From: Rhizobium sp. BG4
GTDB taxonomy: Bacteria > Pseudomonadota > Alphaproteobacteria > Rhizobiales > Rhizobiaceae
NCBI RefSeq assembly: GCF_016864575.1
Contig: NZ_CP044126.1
Location: 434,001-498,000, forward strand
Length of the DNA stretch: 64,000 nucleotides
Direction: 5' to 3'
Shown here: positions 54,447 through 62,894 of the stretch, one piece after another
Numbering within the stretch: the first letter of the stretch is position 1
Layout of the letters: the number at the start of each line of letters is the position of its first letter
Notes under the pieces: model-generated
Seen by the model: the letters and a program-made list of their open reading frames with translations, nothing else
Told to the model about the DNA's origin: nothing
Database searches by the model: none
Position numbers and translations under genes: made by a program

Positions 54447-54944
54447 ATGAAGTTAGACGCCATCGACCTCAGAATTCTCGATGCGATTCAGCGGGATGGC
54501 CGCATTACCAAACTTGCTTTGGCAGAAAAGGCCGGCCTTTCGCCGACGCCTTGCTGGATGCGGCTGCGCAAGCTCGAGAAGGCAGGGATCGTCACCGGCT
54601 ATCACGCACGCATCGCGCTGCGCAAAATCGCCCCGGTCGCCAGCGTCATGGTCGAGGTCACGCTTGCCAACCACCGGCAGAGCGATTTCGAGCGCTTCGA
54701 GCGGGCGATCGCCGGTATCCCCGAAATCGTCGGCTGCTGGTCCGTCGGCGGCGGGGTCGATTACTTCCTGCGGATCGCCGCCCCCGATATCGATGCCTAC
54801 CAGCGGCTGATCGACGGGCTGCTCGACCGCGAGCTCGGGATCGAGCGCTATTTCACTTACATCGTCACCAAGACGGTCAAGGACGAGACCGTGCTGCCAG
54901 TCGCCGCTCTGGTACAGCCGGGCGAAACCTCGAACGACGCATAG
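54447..54944 (+). CDS. Lrp/AsnC family regulator, probable DoeX
   Basis: This 165-residue regulator has an N-terminal HTH (LDAIDLRILDAIQRDGRITK, then GLSPTPCWMRLRKLEKAG) and a C-terminal RAM ligand-binding domain. Lrp/AsnC genes sit beside the late ectoine genes in Halomonas (doeX) and in marine roseobacters (asnC-ssd-atf). Here the semialdehyde dehydrogenase and aminotransferase genes follow directly. The ectoine role is inferred from this order. Confidence 0.82.
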   Translation: MKLDAIDLRILDAIQRDGRITKLALAEKAGLSPTPCWMRLRKLEKAGIVTGYHARIALRKIAPVASVMVEVTLANHRQSDFERFERAIAGIPEIVGCWSVGGGVDYFLRIAAPDIDAYQRLIDGLLDRELGIERYFTYIVTKTVKDETVLPVAALVQPGETSNDA

Positions 54945-55063
54945 AGAGATCATGCGGCCCGGCGCTCAGCCTTAGACAATCTCTCTGTTTGAAGCGCCCT
55001 CAAAGGACAAAATCTCGCCTCCTCCCGTGAAAGACTTCGGTGTCGGTAACGAGGAGACAGGAC

Positions 55064-56560
55064 ATGACCGCGGTTTTTGCCCGCCCCGATTTTCATCAGG
55101 CGCTTTCACGCCTCAAGGACAGGCATCTGCTGCGCGACCTCGCCTATTGCGATGGCCGCTGGACGTCCGCTGCCGATAACAAGAGCTTCGAGGTCACCGA
55201 CCCGGCAAGCGGCGCGACCGTCGCCTGGGTCGCAAGCCTCGGCGCCGTTGAGACCACCGCGGCCATCGATGCCGCCTCACGAGCGCTCCCCGCCTGGCGC
55301 GGACTGCTGCCGCAGGACCGCGCCCGCATTCTCAGAAAATGGTACGATCTGATGCTCGCCGCCAAGGACGATCTGGCGCTGATCATGACGCTCGAGCAGG
55401 GCAAGCCGCTCGCCGAGTCTCTCGGAGAGATCGACTATGCCGCATCCTTCATCGAATGGTATGCCGAGGAAGGCAAACGGCTGAATGCCGAGAATGTCAC
55501 CAGCCATCTTCCGGGCGCCGAAATGATCGTGCGCCGCGAGGCGCTCGGCGTCACCGCGATCGTCACCCCCTGGAATTTCCCCTCTGCCATGGTCACCCGC
55601 AAGGCGGCCGCGGCACTTGCAGCAGGCTGCACCGTCGTTGCCCACCCCTCCTCCGAAACGCCGCTCTCTGCACTGGCTCTCGCCGAACTCGGTGAGCGTG
55701 CCGGCATTCCCGCCGGCGTCTTCAACGTCGTTACCGGCGATGCCGCTGTTATCGTCGGGCGCCTCTGCGAGGACGACCGGGTGCGTGCCGTCAGCTTCAC
55801 CGGCTCGACCGGTATAGGGCGGCTGATTGCGGCACAATGCGCGCCGACCATGAAGCGGCTGGTGATGGAACTCGGCGGCCACGCGCCGCTGATCATCTTC
55901 GAGGACGCCGATGTCGAGCAGGCCGTGAAGATCGCCATCGATGCCAAGTTCGCGACGTCGGGGCAGGATTGCCTCGCCGCCAACCGGATTTTCGTGCATC
56001 GCTCGATCGCCCCGCGTTTCGAACAGGCTTTCGCGTCGCGCATCCGCCAGCTGAAGGTCGGCGACGGCTTCTCGGCGGATGCGGAGATCGGTCCCCTCAT
56101 GCATGAGCGGGCCGTCGCCAAGGTCGAGGAACAGGTCGAGGACGCCCTGAAGCGCGGCGCCAAGCTCATCACCGGCGGCAAGCGCCACAAGGCCGGCAAA
56201 CTGTTCTACGAACCGACCCTGCTTTCGAACATTCCGGCTGACGCGCTGATCATGCGCGAAGAAACCTTCGGCCCGGTCGCTGGGATCACGGTCTTCGACA
56301 GCGAAGAGGAAGTCGTCGCCAAGGCGAACGATACCGAATACGGCCTCGTCGCCTATGTCGTGACCGCCAATGGCGCGCGCCAGATGCGGCTCGGCCGGGC
56401 GCTGGAATACGGCATGGTCGCCATCAACCGGGTGAAGATCACCGGCGGCCCGATCCCCTTCGGCGGCTGGAAGCAATCCGGCATCGGCCGCGAGGGCTCG
56501 CGCCACGGCATCGAGGCCTTCACCGAGCTCAAATATCTCTGCATCGACACTGCCGCGTAA
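55064..56560 (+). CDS. NAD(P)-dependent semialdehyde dehydrogenase, probable DoeC
   Basis: This 498-residue aldehyde dehydrogenase of the succinate-semialdehyde (GabD) type has catalytic Cys303 (SGQDCLAANRIF) and general base Glu269 (LVMELGGHAP). In ectoine degradation the DoeC/Ssd enzyme oxidises aspartate semialdehyde to aspartate. ATG 55064 follows a GAGGAGACAG ribosome binding site. It lies between the Lrp regulator and a class III aminotransferase. Succinate semialdehyde is an alternative substrate. Confidence 0.82.
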   Translation: MTAVFARPDFHQALSRLKDRHLLRDLAYCDGRWTSAADNKSFEVTDPASGATVAWVASLGAVETTAAIDAASRALPAWRGLLPQDRARILRKWYDLMLAAKDDLALIMTLEQGKPLAESLGEIDYAASFIEWYAEEGKRLNAENVTSHLPGAEMIVRREALGVTAIVTPWNFPSAMVTRKAAAALAAGCTVVAHPSSETPLSALALAELGERAGIPAGVFNVVTGDAAVIVGRLCEDDRVRAVSFTGSTGIGRLIAAQCAPTMKRLVMELGGHAPLIIFEDADVEQAVKIAIDAKFATSGQDCLAANRIFVHRSIAPRFEQAFASRIRQLKVGDGFSADAEIGPLMHERAVAKVEEQVEDALKRGAKLITGGKRHKAGKLFYEPTLLSNIPADALIMREETFGPVAGITVFDSEEEVVAKANDTEYGLVAYVVTANGARQMRLGRALEYGMVAINRVKITGGPIPFGGWKQSGIGREGSRHGIEAFTELKYLCIDTAA

Positions 56561-56596
56561 GCGGCCCTCCCAATCCAGACATCAAGGACATCAGCC

Positions 56597-57976
56597 ATGC
56601 TCGACAGAAGCAACGAACTCAACGCCTGGGACCGCGACCACTTCTTCCACCCCTCGACGCATATGGGCATGCATGCCCGCGGCGAGACGCCGACGCGCGT
56701 CATTTCCTCGGGTGAAGGCGCCTACATCACCGATACCAACGGACGCACCAGCCTGGATGCGTTCGCCGGTCTCTACTGCGTCAATGTCGGCTACGGCCGC
56801 CAGAAGATCGCCGATGCGATCGCCAACCAGGCGAAGAACCTCGCCTATTACCACGCCTATGTCGGCCACGGGACGGAAGCCTCGATCACGCTGTCGAAGA
56901 TGATCATCGACCGGGCACCTGAAGGGATGAGCCGCGTCTATTTCGGCCTATCGGGTTCGGATGCCAATGAGACCAACATCAAGCTGATCTGGTACTACAA
57001 CAACATCCTCGGCCGCCCGGAGAAGAAGAAGATCATCTCGCGCTGGCGCGGCTACCACGGCTCCGGCGTCATGACCGGCTCGCTGACCGGGCTCGAGCTC
57101 TTCCACAAGGCCTTCGACCTGCCGCGCGCACCGGTTCTGCATACGGAAGCACCCTATTACTTCCGCCGCCCCGACCGCTCGATGGATGAGGAGCAGTTCT
57201 CGCAATATTGCGCCGACAAGCTGGAAGAGATGATCCTTGCCGAAGGCCCGGATACGGTTGCCGCCTTCATCGGCGAGCCTATCCTCGGCACCGGCGGCAT
57301 CGTGCCGCCGCCGAAGGGCTACTGGCAGAAGATCCAGGCGGTTCTCGACAAGTATGACGTGATGCTCGTCGCCGACGAAGTCGTCACCGGCTTCGGCCGC
57401 CTCGGCACCATGTTCGGCTCCGATCACTACGGCATGAAGCCAGGTCTCATCACCATCGCCAAGGGCCTCACCTCGGCCTACGCGCCGCTTTCCGGCACCA
57501 TCGTTTCCGACAAGGTCTGGCAGGTGCTGGTCCAGGGTTCCGATCAGATGGGCGCGATCGGCCACGGCTGGACCTATGCGGCGCACCCGATCTGCGCGGC
57601 GGCCGGCATCGCCAATCTCGAACTGATCGACGAGCTCGATCTCGTGAAGAATGCCGGCGAGACCGGCGCGTACTTCCGCAGCGAACTCGCCAAGGCCGTC
57701 GGCTCTCACAAGCATGTCGGCGAAGTGCGCGGCGACGGCCTGATGGCGGCGATCGAATTCGTCGAGGACAAGGACGACCGCAAATTCTTCGACGTCTCCC
57801 GCAAGGTCGGCCCGCAGATTGCCGCCGCCCTTCTCGAGCGCGGCGTCATTGGCCGCGCTATGCCGCAGGGCGACATCCTGGGCTTCGCACCGCCGCTCTG
57901 CCTGACCCGCGAGGAGGCCGATATCGTCGTCAAGGCGGCAGCCGGCGCCATCGATACGGTCTTCAAGTCTCTCTGA
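56597..57976 (+). CDS. Class III aminotransferase, probable diaminobutyrate transaminase DoeD
   Basis: This 459-residue PLP enzyme has Lys289 in ITIAKGLTSAYAPL and the LVADEVVTGFGRLG motif. The N-terminus (LNAWDRDHFFHPSTHMG) resembles the Atf enzymes of ectoine clusters. DoeD/Atf converts 2,4-diaminobutyrate, the product of DoeB, to aspartate semialdehyde. The gene is 36 bp after the dehydrogenase. An omega-aminotransferase acting on another amine is possible. Confidence 0.82.
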   Translation: MLDRSNELNAWDRDHFFHPSTHMGMHARGETPTRVISSGEGAYITDTNGRTSLDAFAGLYCVNVGYGRQKIADAIANQAKNLAYYHAYVGHGTEASITLSKMIIDRAPEGMSRVYFGLSGSDANETNIKLIWYYNNILGRPEKKKIISRWRGYHGSGVMTGSLTGLELFHKAFDLPRAPVLHTEAPYYFRRPDRSMDEEQFSQYCADKLEEMILAEGPDTVAAFIGEPILGTGGIVPPPKGYWQKIQAVLDKYDVMLVADEVVTGFGRLGTMFGSDHYGMKPGLITIAKGLTSAYAPLSGTIVSDKVWQVLVQGSDQMGAIGHGWTYAAHPICAAAGIANLELIDELDLVKNAGETGAYFRSELAKAVGSHKHVGEVRGDGLMAAIEFVEDKDDRKFFDVSRKVGPQIAAALLERGVIGRAMPQGDILGFAPPLCLTREEADIVVKAAAGAIDTVFKSL

Positions 57977-57983
57977 GCTTGGC

Positions 57984-58040
57984 GGAGCCCGCGACGTGCG
58001 GGCTCCCCTTCGAGAGCGCGGAACCAACTGCGCTCTCGAA
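57984..58040 (+). terminator. Two tandem hairpins after the DoeD-like gene
   Basis: The first stem is 57984-57992 with 57998-58006, a perfect 9 bp with a 5-nt loop. The second is 58009-58019 with 58030-58040, a perfect 11 bp with a 10-nt loop. They follow the aminotransferase stop and precede a small gene. T runs are short, so termination may be partial. Confidence 0.6.
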
Positions 58041-58068
58041 AGTTGCTTATTCAGAAGGGAGCACGAAG

Positions 58069-58266
58069 ATGCTGACACTTGAAGAAGCAATGCTGGTATC
58101 TGCAGATCGCGTCGAGCACTGCCGCGGCGAAGTGGAACTTGACGCCGTCGATCTGATCGATCGTTTCGAGGCAGCCGGCTTTTCGCGCAAGGAAGTGCTG
58201 GTGGCGCTGACCGAGATCCTCACCGAGGAATTTTCCAACCTTCCCGACCTGCCGCGTTTCCATTGA
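58069..58266 (+). CDS. Small hypothetical protein
   Basis: This encodes 65 acidic, helical residues (MLTLEEAMLVSADRVEH, then LIDRFEAAGFSRKEVLVAL). ATG 58069 follows a GAAGGGAGC ribosome binding site and lies after the tandem hairpins. An upstream in-frame extension to 57979 would cross the hairpins and is unlikely. There is no signal peptide or membrane segment. The function is unknown. Confidence 0.65.
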   Translation: MLTLEEAMLVSADRVEHCRGEVELDAVDLIDRFEAAGFSRKEVLVALTEILTEEFSNLPDLPRFH

Positions 58267-58306
58267 GGGACTGGCCGGACAGTTCGTCAGGCGGTAGAAC
58301 GTCCTG

Positions 58307-58945
58307 ATGGACAGCCGCTTTCTCATCACCGGCCCCGATGATGCCGGAACCACCATTCTACTCGCCCACGGCGCGGGTGCGCCGATGGATTCCAAGTCGA
58401 TGAACGCTGCCGCGGCAGCACTCGCCGATGCCGGTTTCCGCGTCGTCCGTTTCGAATTCGGCTACATGGCGGCGCGCCGCACCTCGGATCAGCGCAAGCC
58501 CCCGCCGAAGGCAGAGACACTGCAGCCGGAATATCGCGATGCCGTTGCGGCGCTCGGAGCCAAGGGCAAACTGGTGATCGGCGGCAAGTCGATGGGCGGG
58601 CGGGTTGCTAGCATGGTGGCCGACGAACTTCATGTCGCCGGAAAGATCGCCGGTCTCCTCTGCCTTGGCTATCCCTTCCATCCGCCGGAAAAACCGGCGC
58701 AGCTGCGCACCGCGCATCTGGAAAACCTGCAGACCCCGGCGCTGATCGTCCAAGGCACCCGCGATCCTTTCGGCACCCGGCCGGAGGTCGAGGGTTACAC
58801 GCTCTCCAAGGCGATCCGGATTCTCTGGCTGGAAGATGGCGACCACGATCTGGTGCCGCGCAAGAAGCTCTCAGGCTTCTCGGCCGCCGATCATCTGCAG
58901 ACGCTGGGCCGCGAAGTCTCCGCCTGGGCGGCGAACCTGAAATGA
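58307..58945 (+). CDS. Alpha/beta hydrolase, KANL3/Tex30-like
   Basis: This 212-residue alpha/beta hydrolase has the N-terminal ILLAHGAGAPMDSKSM segment of the KANL3/Tex30 group, the nucleophile elbow GGKSMGGRVAS near residue 90, an Asp in VQGTRDPFGT and a His in EDGDHDLVPR. It is followed by a strong terminator. The substrate is unknown. Confidence 0.82.
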   Translation: MDSRFLITGPDDAGTTILLAHGAGAPMDSKSMNAAAAALADAGFRVVRFEFGYMAARRTSDQRKPPPKAETLQPEYRDAVAALGAKGKLVIGGKSMGGRVASMVADELHVAGKIAGLLCLGYPFHPPEKPAQLRTAHLENLQTPALIVQGTRDPFGTRPEVEGYTLSKAIRILWLEDGDHDLVPRKKLSGFSAADHLQTLGREVSAWAANLK

Positions 58946-58958
58946 CTGCCGAAAAAGA

Positions 58959-58991
58959 AAAAGGCGCTCGACCCAGAGGGGAGCGCCTTTT
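58959..58991 (+). terminator. Rho-independent terminator
   Basis: A perfect 11-bp stem (58959-58969 with 58981-58991) ends in TTTTCTTT. It lies 14 bp after the hydrolase stop and marks the end of the transcript. Confidence 0.88.
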
Positions 58992-59371
58992 CTTTATTGC
59001 CCGGACGGCGAAAGCTCAGCGGACCAGAGGTCAGCCGCGCAGGCCATCGATACGGGTGGTGAGCGCTAGATAGCGTCACGGTTTTGGAATTTCAAGAGGG
59101 TCTATTCGCCTTTGCGCGGATTCTTCGCAATGCATAGAGCTGTTGCCCAAAGGACACCCGCCTCCCGGTAAAGCAGGGAGGCGGGCGTACTAGGAAGCCG
59201 GTACGCAATACTTCAACCGGCTGTGTGGCCACGGCCGGAGAATGCCTTGAAATATCAAGGATTCAAGCGAATGCTGATATGGTGGTTACGGGGTAAGCTT
59301 AACGAGGCCCGGGAGATGCCTTCGCCAAGCGCCTTATGAGATTTGGCGCGATATGACATGGTCTGTTTGAC
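58992..59371. other. Gene-poor intergenic stretch with hairpins
   Basis: No convincing open reading frame was found here. Structure includes a perfect 10-bp GC-rich hairpin (59157-59166 with 59176-59185) and AGCCGG/CCGGCT (59196-59201 with 59217-59222) a little further on. A small RNA is possible but no promoter or terminator pair could be assigned with confidence. Confidence 0.4.
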
Positions 59372-59461
59372 TCACGCGGCGTAAGTCAAAACGGCGGCAG
59401 CAATAACGATCATTGTTACGCTTACCAGACCTATCAGACCGTAATTTGGTGCAGCGTTCAT
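59372..59461 (-). CDS. 29-residue single-span membrane peptide
   Basis: ATG 59461 on the minus strand follows a consensus AGGAGGG ribosome binding site at 5-nt spacing and opens a 29-codon frame ending in TGA at 59372. The peptide starts MNAAPNYGLIGLVSV and continues TMIVIAAAVLTYAA, one hydrophobic span with no charged residue. It is too short for usual gene finders. The ribosome binding site and clean transmembrane composition make it a good small-protein candidate. The function is unknown. Confidence 0.6.
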   Translation of the reverse strand: MNAAPNYGLIGLVSVTMIVIAAAVLTYAA

Positions 59462-59570
59462 GCTGTCCCTCCTGTTTGATAGTGGGACAGATTTTCCATC
59501 AACGTGTGCCACCTGGTAAAGAACGCAAAACGAGTATCGCATTTCTTGGTATAGGCCAGGTTAATGCAAG

Positions 59571-59597
59571 AAAGCCCGCATGTTAGCGCGGGCCTTT
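59571..59597 (-). terminator. Terminator of the small secreted-protein gene
   Basis: On the minus strand GGCCCGC pairs with GCGGGC around a short loop, followed by TTTC. The stem spans 59571-59597 with one bulge, and lies 20 bp beyond the stop of the 59617 gene. Confidence 0.7.
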
Positions 59598-59616
59598 ATC
59601 ATTGTTTCGAAGCTTT

Positions 59617-59922
59617 TTACTGCGCGCAATCGGGCGCCATTGTGCCGGCAGCATCGCCGCTATTGTTTTGCTGTCCGGCGCACGAGATAGACGGGGGAAT
59701 GGCCCGGTTGACGCCACCCGGATTGATGGTCCGGCCACCCTTGTTGAGATCGACGGTACCGGGGTTAATGGTGCTGTTGGTGATGCCGGGATCAGTTGCG
59801 GTTCGCCCGGTCGTGCTGCCGCCGATATTGGGGCTGATCGACTGGTGCGACCCGGTCATGCCACTGCCGGATGCACCGCCCGGGGGGCTGACCGTCGTCT
59901 GGGCAAGCGCCGCGGATGCCAT
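59617..59922 (-). CDS. Small secreted Gly/Thr/Pro-rich protein, signal peptide frameshifted
   Basis: The open frame encodes 101 residues (MASAALAQ, then a Gly/Thr/Asn/Pro-rich tail with two Cys). It begins inside what looks like a signal peptide. A GAGGAG ribosome binding site and ATG 59972 lie upstream but in another frame. Removing one copy of the 8-bp tandem repeat CAGTGATG (59943-59958) joins that start to this frame and gives MLKSLITASLIAASMASAALAQ-type signal (here split: MLKSLITASLIAAS, then MASAALAQ). So the gene is probably a frameshifted, or switchable, secreted protein. The function is unknown. Confidence 0.6.
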   Translation of the reverse strand: MASAALAQTTVSPPGGASGSGMTGSHQSISPNIGGSTTGRTATDPGITNSTINPGTVDLNKGGRTINPGGVNRAIPPSISCAGQQNNSGDAAGTMAPDCAQ

Positions 59923-59942
59923 TGAGGCGGCGATGAGCGATG

Positions 59943-59958
59943 CAGTGATGCAGTGATG
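59943..59958. repeat. 8-bp tandem duplication causing a frameshift
   Basis: CAGTGATG occurs twice back-to-back. On the minus strand it lies in the start of the signal peptide of the small secreted protein, and one extra copy shifts the frame. Confidence 0.8.
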
Positions 59959-60048
59959 AGCGATTTCAACATCTTGAAAACTCCTCTGATGTCATCTGGC
60001 TAACCAGCGACCACGAGGATTGTTCGTTCACAAGGCAGTGAGCCCACC

Positions 60049-62103
60049 TCAGAGCTCCAGATGCAGGGCGCCGCCTTCGGCCGGAACCGCACTGCAGATC
60101 AGCGCTTCGCCCGCGTCGACGGGATAGCTCGGCTCGGTGATATAGCTGACATCTCCCTTGACGATCCGCGTTTTACAATCGCCGCAATTGCCGGCGCGGC
60201 AGCCATAGGCGGGCGTCAGCCCGCGCGCTTCGGCAAATTCCAGCAGCGATCCGTCACCCGGCTTCCAGCGGGCCTCCTTGGCCGACTGCGTGAAGATCAC
60301 CAGCAACGGCTCGGTGGCCGCCGGTTTCGAGGGCACTGCTGCTGCAGCGGCCGGTTTGGCATCCCGCTTCAGCGCCGAGGGACCGAAGGCTTCCGCATGG
60401 ATACGCTCTTCCGCAACGTTCAACCCACGCAAGCCATCGTGCACCGACTGCATGAAGGCGGCCGGGCCGCAGAGATAGAAATCATAATCGCCGAACGGCA
60501 GATGTGCCTTCAACAGATCCATATCGATCCGGCCTGCAGCATCATAGCTGCCCTCGTCGCCGGAGGCGGGAGTGCTCAGCACCCGGATATCATGGACGGT
60601 GCCCTGGCTGCGCTCGACCAGTTCGGCGATCTCGCGATCGAAGGCACGTTCGGCGCGCGTCCGCGACGAGCGGAACAGCCAGATAGGGCGGCGGTGGCGC
60701 GTGCGGTCGCCTTCGTGCACCACATGACGCAGCATCGACAGAAGCGGCGTGATGCCGATGCCGGCGGCCAGCAGCACGGCCGGCCGCTTGCGCTCCATCG
60801 CCTCGATCGTGAAGGCGCCGCCGGGCGCCATCGCCTCGATCTCGTCGCCCGGCTGCAGCGCGTGAAGCCGCTGCGATGCCCTGCCCTCGCGCTTGACGCT
60901 CAGCCGGTAATAACCGTCTGATGGTGCGCTTGAGATCGTATAGCTGCGGAGCAGCGCCTCATCGCCATCGGCGATCTTCACCGGCAGATGCTGACCGGCC
61001 AGATGCGGGATCAAGGCGTCGCCATCGACGGGCGCCAGATAGAGGGAACGGATCGTCTCGCTCTCGTCGACGGCCTTCTCGACGCGGAATGTCCGCCATG
61101 CCCTGGCCTTGGCCGCCGCCTTCAGACGGCGGTCGGCCTCGACCCAGCTGCCGGTCATCAGGCTGCTGGGCGAGAATCCGTTTTCGGCAAAGGTCCAGCG
61201 CAGCGGCAAGGCATCCGGCCGCAGCACGACCTTCTGCGGCTTGACGCGCCACAGCCGTTCCGCCCCCTCGAAGGCGGCGATCTCCGGCGAATCGAGAATG
61301 ACCTCGACGCTGCCCGTCAGCTGCAGCACCGTGCCGGTCTCGTGATCGACGAAGATCAGACCGGCGCGCGGATTGACGATGAAATTGCCGAGCGTGCTGA
61401 AGAACAGGTTGCCGTTGAAATCAGGCACGGTAAGGCTGCCATCGGCTTCGATCCGCACGAAGCCCGGCTTGCCGCCGCGATGCGAGACGTCGACCTGCCG
61501 CCCTTCATCGTGACGATCGGCATAGGAGGCGACGAAGAATGTGTCGGCCTCTTCGATGATCGTGCGCGCTGCCGCATCCAGTCCGTCGGAGGCGATTGCC
61601 GTCGAGGAAGACGGTGCGGCCGGATCGCGGACGAACTCGAAATAACGGTTCTGGATGTAGCGCGGGCAGTTGCCGAAGCTCTGGCCGACGCCGACATCGA
61701 AGCGGTCGTCGCTGCTGCGGCTGACCGTGCCGTTCAGACGGTTGCGGCGGCGGGTGATGAGGTCGACGCCGACGAGGCCGATCGGATCGCCATCTTCCAT
61801 GCCGCGCTCCGCCGGATCGCTTGCGTCGCGGTCGGCTTCGACGGTTAGCGTCAGCGGATCGGGCGAATGCATGAAACCCGGCTTTCCGGCGCGGATCGTC
61901 GCCCAGGGCCAACCATCGGGATCGACACTGCCGATCGCGATGAAGGGCAGCAGCGGATAGAACTCGCGATGCTGATCGAGCAGGAAGGTGCGCAGCACCC
62001 GGCGGCCGACAGGTTCCATCTGTTCGGCGACGCCAACGCTCCGCTGCAACTCGATTTCGCCCTCATGCCACGGCGAAGCTGGTTTTTCGACGCCATCAAG
62101 CAT
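60049..62103 (-). CDS. Three-domain flavoprotein: PNPOx-like, ferredoxin reductase and [2Fe-2S] domains
   Basis: This 684-residue protein has an N-terminal pyridoxamine-5'-phosphate-oxidase-like FMN-binding split barrel (about 1-330; IAIGSVDPDGWPWATIRAG), a ferredoxin-reductase module (about 340-590) with the FAD motif LLRSYTISSAPSDG and a NAD-binding GIGITPLLSML, and a C-terminal plant-type ferredoxin (CRAGNCGDC, then a later Cys). It likely passes electrons from NAD(P)H to FMN and a bound substrate. ATG 62103 follows AGGAGG. It is followed on the same strand by nothing within 60 bp and lies downstream of a GST gene. Confidence 0.88.
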   Translation of the reverse strand: MLDGVEKPASPWHEGEIELQRSVGVAEQMEPVGRRVLRTFLLDQHREFYPLLPFIAIGSVDPDGWPWATIRAGKPGFMHSPDPLTLTVEADRDASDPAERGMEDGDPIGLVGVDLITRRRNRLNGTVSRSSDDRFDVGVGQSFGNCPRYIQNRYFEFVRDPAAPSSSTAIASDGLDAAARTIIEEADTFFVASYADRHDEGRQVDVSHRGGKPGFVRIEADGSLTVPDFNGNLFFSTLGNFIVNPRAGLIFVDHETGTVLQLTGSVEVILDSPEIAAFEGAERLWRVKPQKVVLRPDALPLRWTFAENGFSPSSLMTGSWVEADRRLKAAAKARAWRTFRVEKAVDESETIRSLYLAPVDGDALIPHLAGQHLPVKIADGDEALLRSYTISSAPSDGYYRLSVKREGRASQRLHALQPGDEIEAMAPGGAFTIEAMERKRPAVLLAAGIGITPLLSMLRHVVHEGDRTRHRRPIWLFRSSRTRAERAFDREIAELVERSQGTVHDIRVLSTPASGDEGSYDAAGRIDMDLLKAHLPFGDYDFYLCGPAAFMQSVHDGLRGLNVAEERIHAEAFGPSALKRDAKPAAAAAVPSKPAATEPLLVIFTQSAKEARWKPGDGSLLEFAEARGLTPAYGCRAGNCGDCKTRIVKGDVSYITEPSYPVDAGEALICSAVPAEGGALHLEL

Positions 62104-62154
62104 TGGTGCCTCCTGTGAGAAAAGCGGCCGGACAATTCCGGCCGCAGCCTGCGA

Positions 62155-62766
62155 TCAGGCAGCAAGACCGGCTGCGGTCTTGCGGAACTCGACGAAGCCC
62201 GGCAGGGCTTCGATCCGTGCGAGCCAGTTGCGCACTTCCTGGTAGGGCGTCAGATCGACATTCCCTTCCGGTGCGTTGACGATGTAGCTGTAGAGCGCGA
62301 TGTCAGCGATCGTCGGACGGTCGCCGATGATGAAGCGATGTTTTTCGAGCTCGGCATCGATCAGCGTCAGGATGCGATGCGCGCGGGCGATCACTTCTTC
62401 AGGACGGAAGTTCGCGCCGAAGACGGTGATCAGACGGGCAGCGGCCGGGCCGTAGGCAATCTCGCCTGCCGCTACGGCAAGCCACTTCTGCACCTTGGCA
62501 ACCGAAGGCAGGTCATCCGGCAGCCAGTCCTTGCGGCCGAGCTTTTTGGCGACATAGACGAGGATCGCAGTGGAGTCGTTGACGATCACGCCATCGTCGT
62601 CGAGCACCGGCACCTGGCCGAACGGATTGATCTTCAGATATTCCGGCGACTTGTGCTCGCCATTGGGGATATCGACTTCGATCAGCTCCGCCTTGACCCC
62701 GAGGAGCGAGAGAAAAAGCACGGCGCGGTGCGCATGGCCGGAGAGCGGGAAGTGATAGAGTTTCAT
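62155..62766 (-). CDS. Glutathione S-transferase family protein
   Basis: This 203-residue GST has an N-terminal thioredoxin-like domain (MKLYHFPLSGHAHRAVLFLS), the cis-Pro segment NPFGQVPVLDDDG near residue 50 and a C-terminal helical domain. ATG 62766 follows AAGGAA; the longer open frame upstream lacks support. It is divergent from a LysR regulator and 51 bp upstream of the three-domain flavoprotein gene, suggesting an operon in detoxification or aromatic metabolism. Confidence 0.88.
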   Translation of the reverse strand: MKLYHFPLSGHAHRAVLFLSLLGVKAELIEVDIPNGEHKSPEYLKINPFGQVPVLDDDGVIVNDSTAILVYVAKKLGRKDWLPDDLPSVAKVQKWLAVAAGEIAYGPAAARLITVFGANFRPEEVIARAHRILTLIDAELEKHRFIIGDRPTIADIALYSYIVNAPEGNVDLTPYQEVRNWLARIEALPGFVEFRKTAAGLAA

Positions 62767-62894
62767 GGCGGGGTTCCTTTTGCAGCGGGTTGAAGCGGTT
62801 GGCCCTGATGACCTGCGAAGAAACCTAGTGATTTCCGATTTCCTGTAGTAGATAGTGATTTCGATAATCATCCTCTCATTTTCCGGAAGGCAAA

